64,000 nucleotides of DNA, taken from Ichthyophonus hoferi. Its lineage: Eukaryota > Opisthokonta > Ichthyosporea > Ichthyophonida > Ichthyophonidae. This document shows, one piece after another, positions 62,891 to 64,000 of this stretch. The notes under the pieces were generated by a model that saw nothing but the letters and a program-made list of their open reading frames with translations, had not been told where the DNA came from and made no database searches. Made by a program: the position numbers and the translations under genes. The stretch spans positions 178,808-242,807 of the forward strand of contig NAOQ01000049.1 in the NCBI GenBank assembly GCA_002751075.1. The letters run 5' to 3'. Numbering within the stretch: position 1 is the stretch's first letter; every line of letters starts with the position of its first letter.

Positions 62891-63612
62891 TTATAAAATA
62901 ATAGTTTCTGTCTGTTTTTCATTTCGCGCTTTTCGATTCTTACGGTGATGTTGGATCGGAGTATTTGAATTTTCTTTTGCAGTGTCCATTCCAGAATTGT
63001 GATTAGCTGAAGGGGTTTGGGGTTCAACAGTCTTCTTCGTTATATTCCCTCGGGGTCCCCGCAATAACGTACCAGCAGCATGATTGGAGCTGTTTAAAAC
63101 TTTTTTTCCAAGAGGTGTTACCATGCGACTGTTTCCATTAGCTGCTATTTCTGGAGCACTGGGTAAAGTCGATGGTAATATCGATGCCACGGACTTGATA
63201 TGGCGGTGCAATCTATCTTGGTTGTGACCTCTGGAAGGTACGAGTAACTGGGTGGCCTGGCCAATGGTGGTTCCAATTAGTGACGCAGTCTAGAATATAA
63301 ATGACAAATAGGGAAGCAAAACATAAATAAATGAATGCGTGATCCGGCTTTTGATAGATGACTTAGTTGTATAACTGACATTACACTATTATCATATGTG
63401 CCCGGTTCCATGGATAATCTTTACACCATATTTGACTCCTAGAATCAATGATTGTAAACATACAAACAAAGCTTAAATACCTGAGATGCTAATGATTTAG
63501 ATTCTCCAGTTGAACTATGTCTCTCTACGCTTTCTTTAGGCCTGGTACGTCCAGTTGTTCCTTTGTTCCTCTCACCTCCTCTTGCGTGCTCTCCACCTTG
63601 CCTATGCTCATT
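62891..63612 (-). CDS. Hypothetical protein, 3' part only (two exons)
   Basis: The last exon is 63289-62891 (132 codons and TAA) and joins in phase 0 to an upstream exon ending at 63481, with donor GTATTT and acceptor TTCTAG. The upstream exon is open in the matching frame to about 63612, or to about 63643 if an earlier acceptor is used. Together they give at least 175 residues, starting with Gly/Arg/Glu-rich sequence (EHRQGGEHARGGERNKGTTG), then SLIGTTIGQATQLLVPSRG, then a basic tail ending NRKARNEKQTETIIL. I do not recognise a family. The residue make-up suggests a disordered nuclear or RNA-binding protein tail, but that is inference. The rest of the gene would lie to the right of the window or in small exons I could not see. 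It could also be a chance pairing of open segments. Confidence 0.35.
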
Positions 63613-64000
63613 CTGTCCGCCAAATATAAGGTCAGCTTTATATTAAGTATCCACATATCAAATAAAAAATCTACTGTAACACACCAATTTAATCGGTAGT
63701 ACCTTGACCCAATATTAGCTTTTCCAATTGCTCTTATTAAACACTTCACAGCAAGCAGAAGACATAAACAAGATAGCAAGCATACACAATCACTTAAGAA
63801 ATATATACCACCTAAGTACTAAGTTATAACATAACACACAAAGCCCTGCCAGTTTACTTAAATGGCATAAACACAAGTATAAGCTCACTATGACATGCAA
63901 TATAATGCCCATTCCCACGATTCTCTTTGCTGAATTTAGTATCTCCCCAACGGATATAAACACGCACTCACTGAAGTAAAGCTACTAATGCATCCAGTGC
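63613..64000. other. Right window edge, no exon recognised
   Basis: AT-rich DNA upstream of the partial minus-strand gene; probably intron. Nothing else is supported. Confidence 0.5.

Overview
The window is nuclear DNA from an intron-rich, AT-rich animal-type genome. It carries one incomplete and three complete protein genes, plus one weak gene model at the right edge. The gene content (a metazoan-type BLTP1/KIAA1109 and TRIP4, with a MORC ATPase that reads more like the plant form than the vertebrate ones) and the many small exons separated by short introns suggest an early-branching animal. A demosponge is my best guess, but the species cannot be fixed from this sequence alone. No rRNA, tRNA, CRISPR or prokaryotic signals were seen.

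Layout. Positions 1-30010 (+) hold the 3' part, about 2,850 codons in roughly 60 exons, of a BLTP1 (KIAA1109/tweek/Csf1-type) bridge-like lipid-transfer protein; the 5' end lies outside the window. Positions 30011-36072 are AT-rich intergenic DNA with a near-perfect 40-bp-arm palindrome and a broken LTR-retrotransposon fossil. TIMM17 (36073-38208, +, 4 exons, 159 aa) is the mitochondrial inner-membrane translocase subunit. TRIP4/ASC-1 (40043-48310, +, 16 exons, about 650 aa) has its C2HC5 zinc finger and ASCH domain. A MORC GHKL ATPase (49681-58993, -, 14 exons, about 701 aa) is convergent with TRIP4. Positions 58994-62890 are AT-rich with no gene recognised. At 62891-63612 (-) there is the 3' end of an unrecognised, basic, low-complexity protein.

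The genes are housekeeping or regulatory genes with no evident shared pathway: lipid transfer at membrane contacts, mitochondrial protein import, transcription coactivation and ribosome-quality control, and chromatin compaction. The accessory interest lies in the non-coding DNA. A ~300-bp-arm inverted repeat encloses one BLTP1 exon together with both its splice sites. A second intron has a ~100-bp-arm foldback. There is an 11-bp, 12-copy minisatellite just upstream of an exon, a ~120-bp intronic tandem triplication, and many TATG/TATC/ATT microsatellites. One of the two runs of N (4950-5528) is flanked by an identical 10-mer that closes the reading frame perfectly, so it is probably an assembly artefact rather than missing sequence.

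Exon boundaries were set by hand from GT-AG sites and codon-phase continuity. Homology statements rest on recognition of family motifs, not on a database search.
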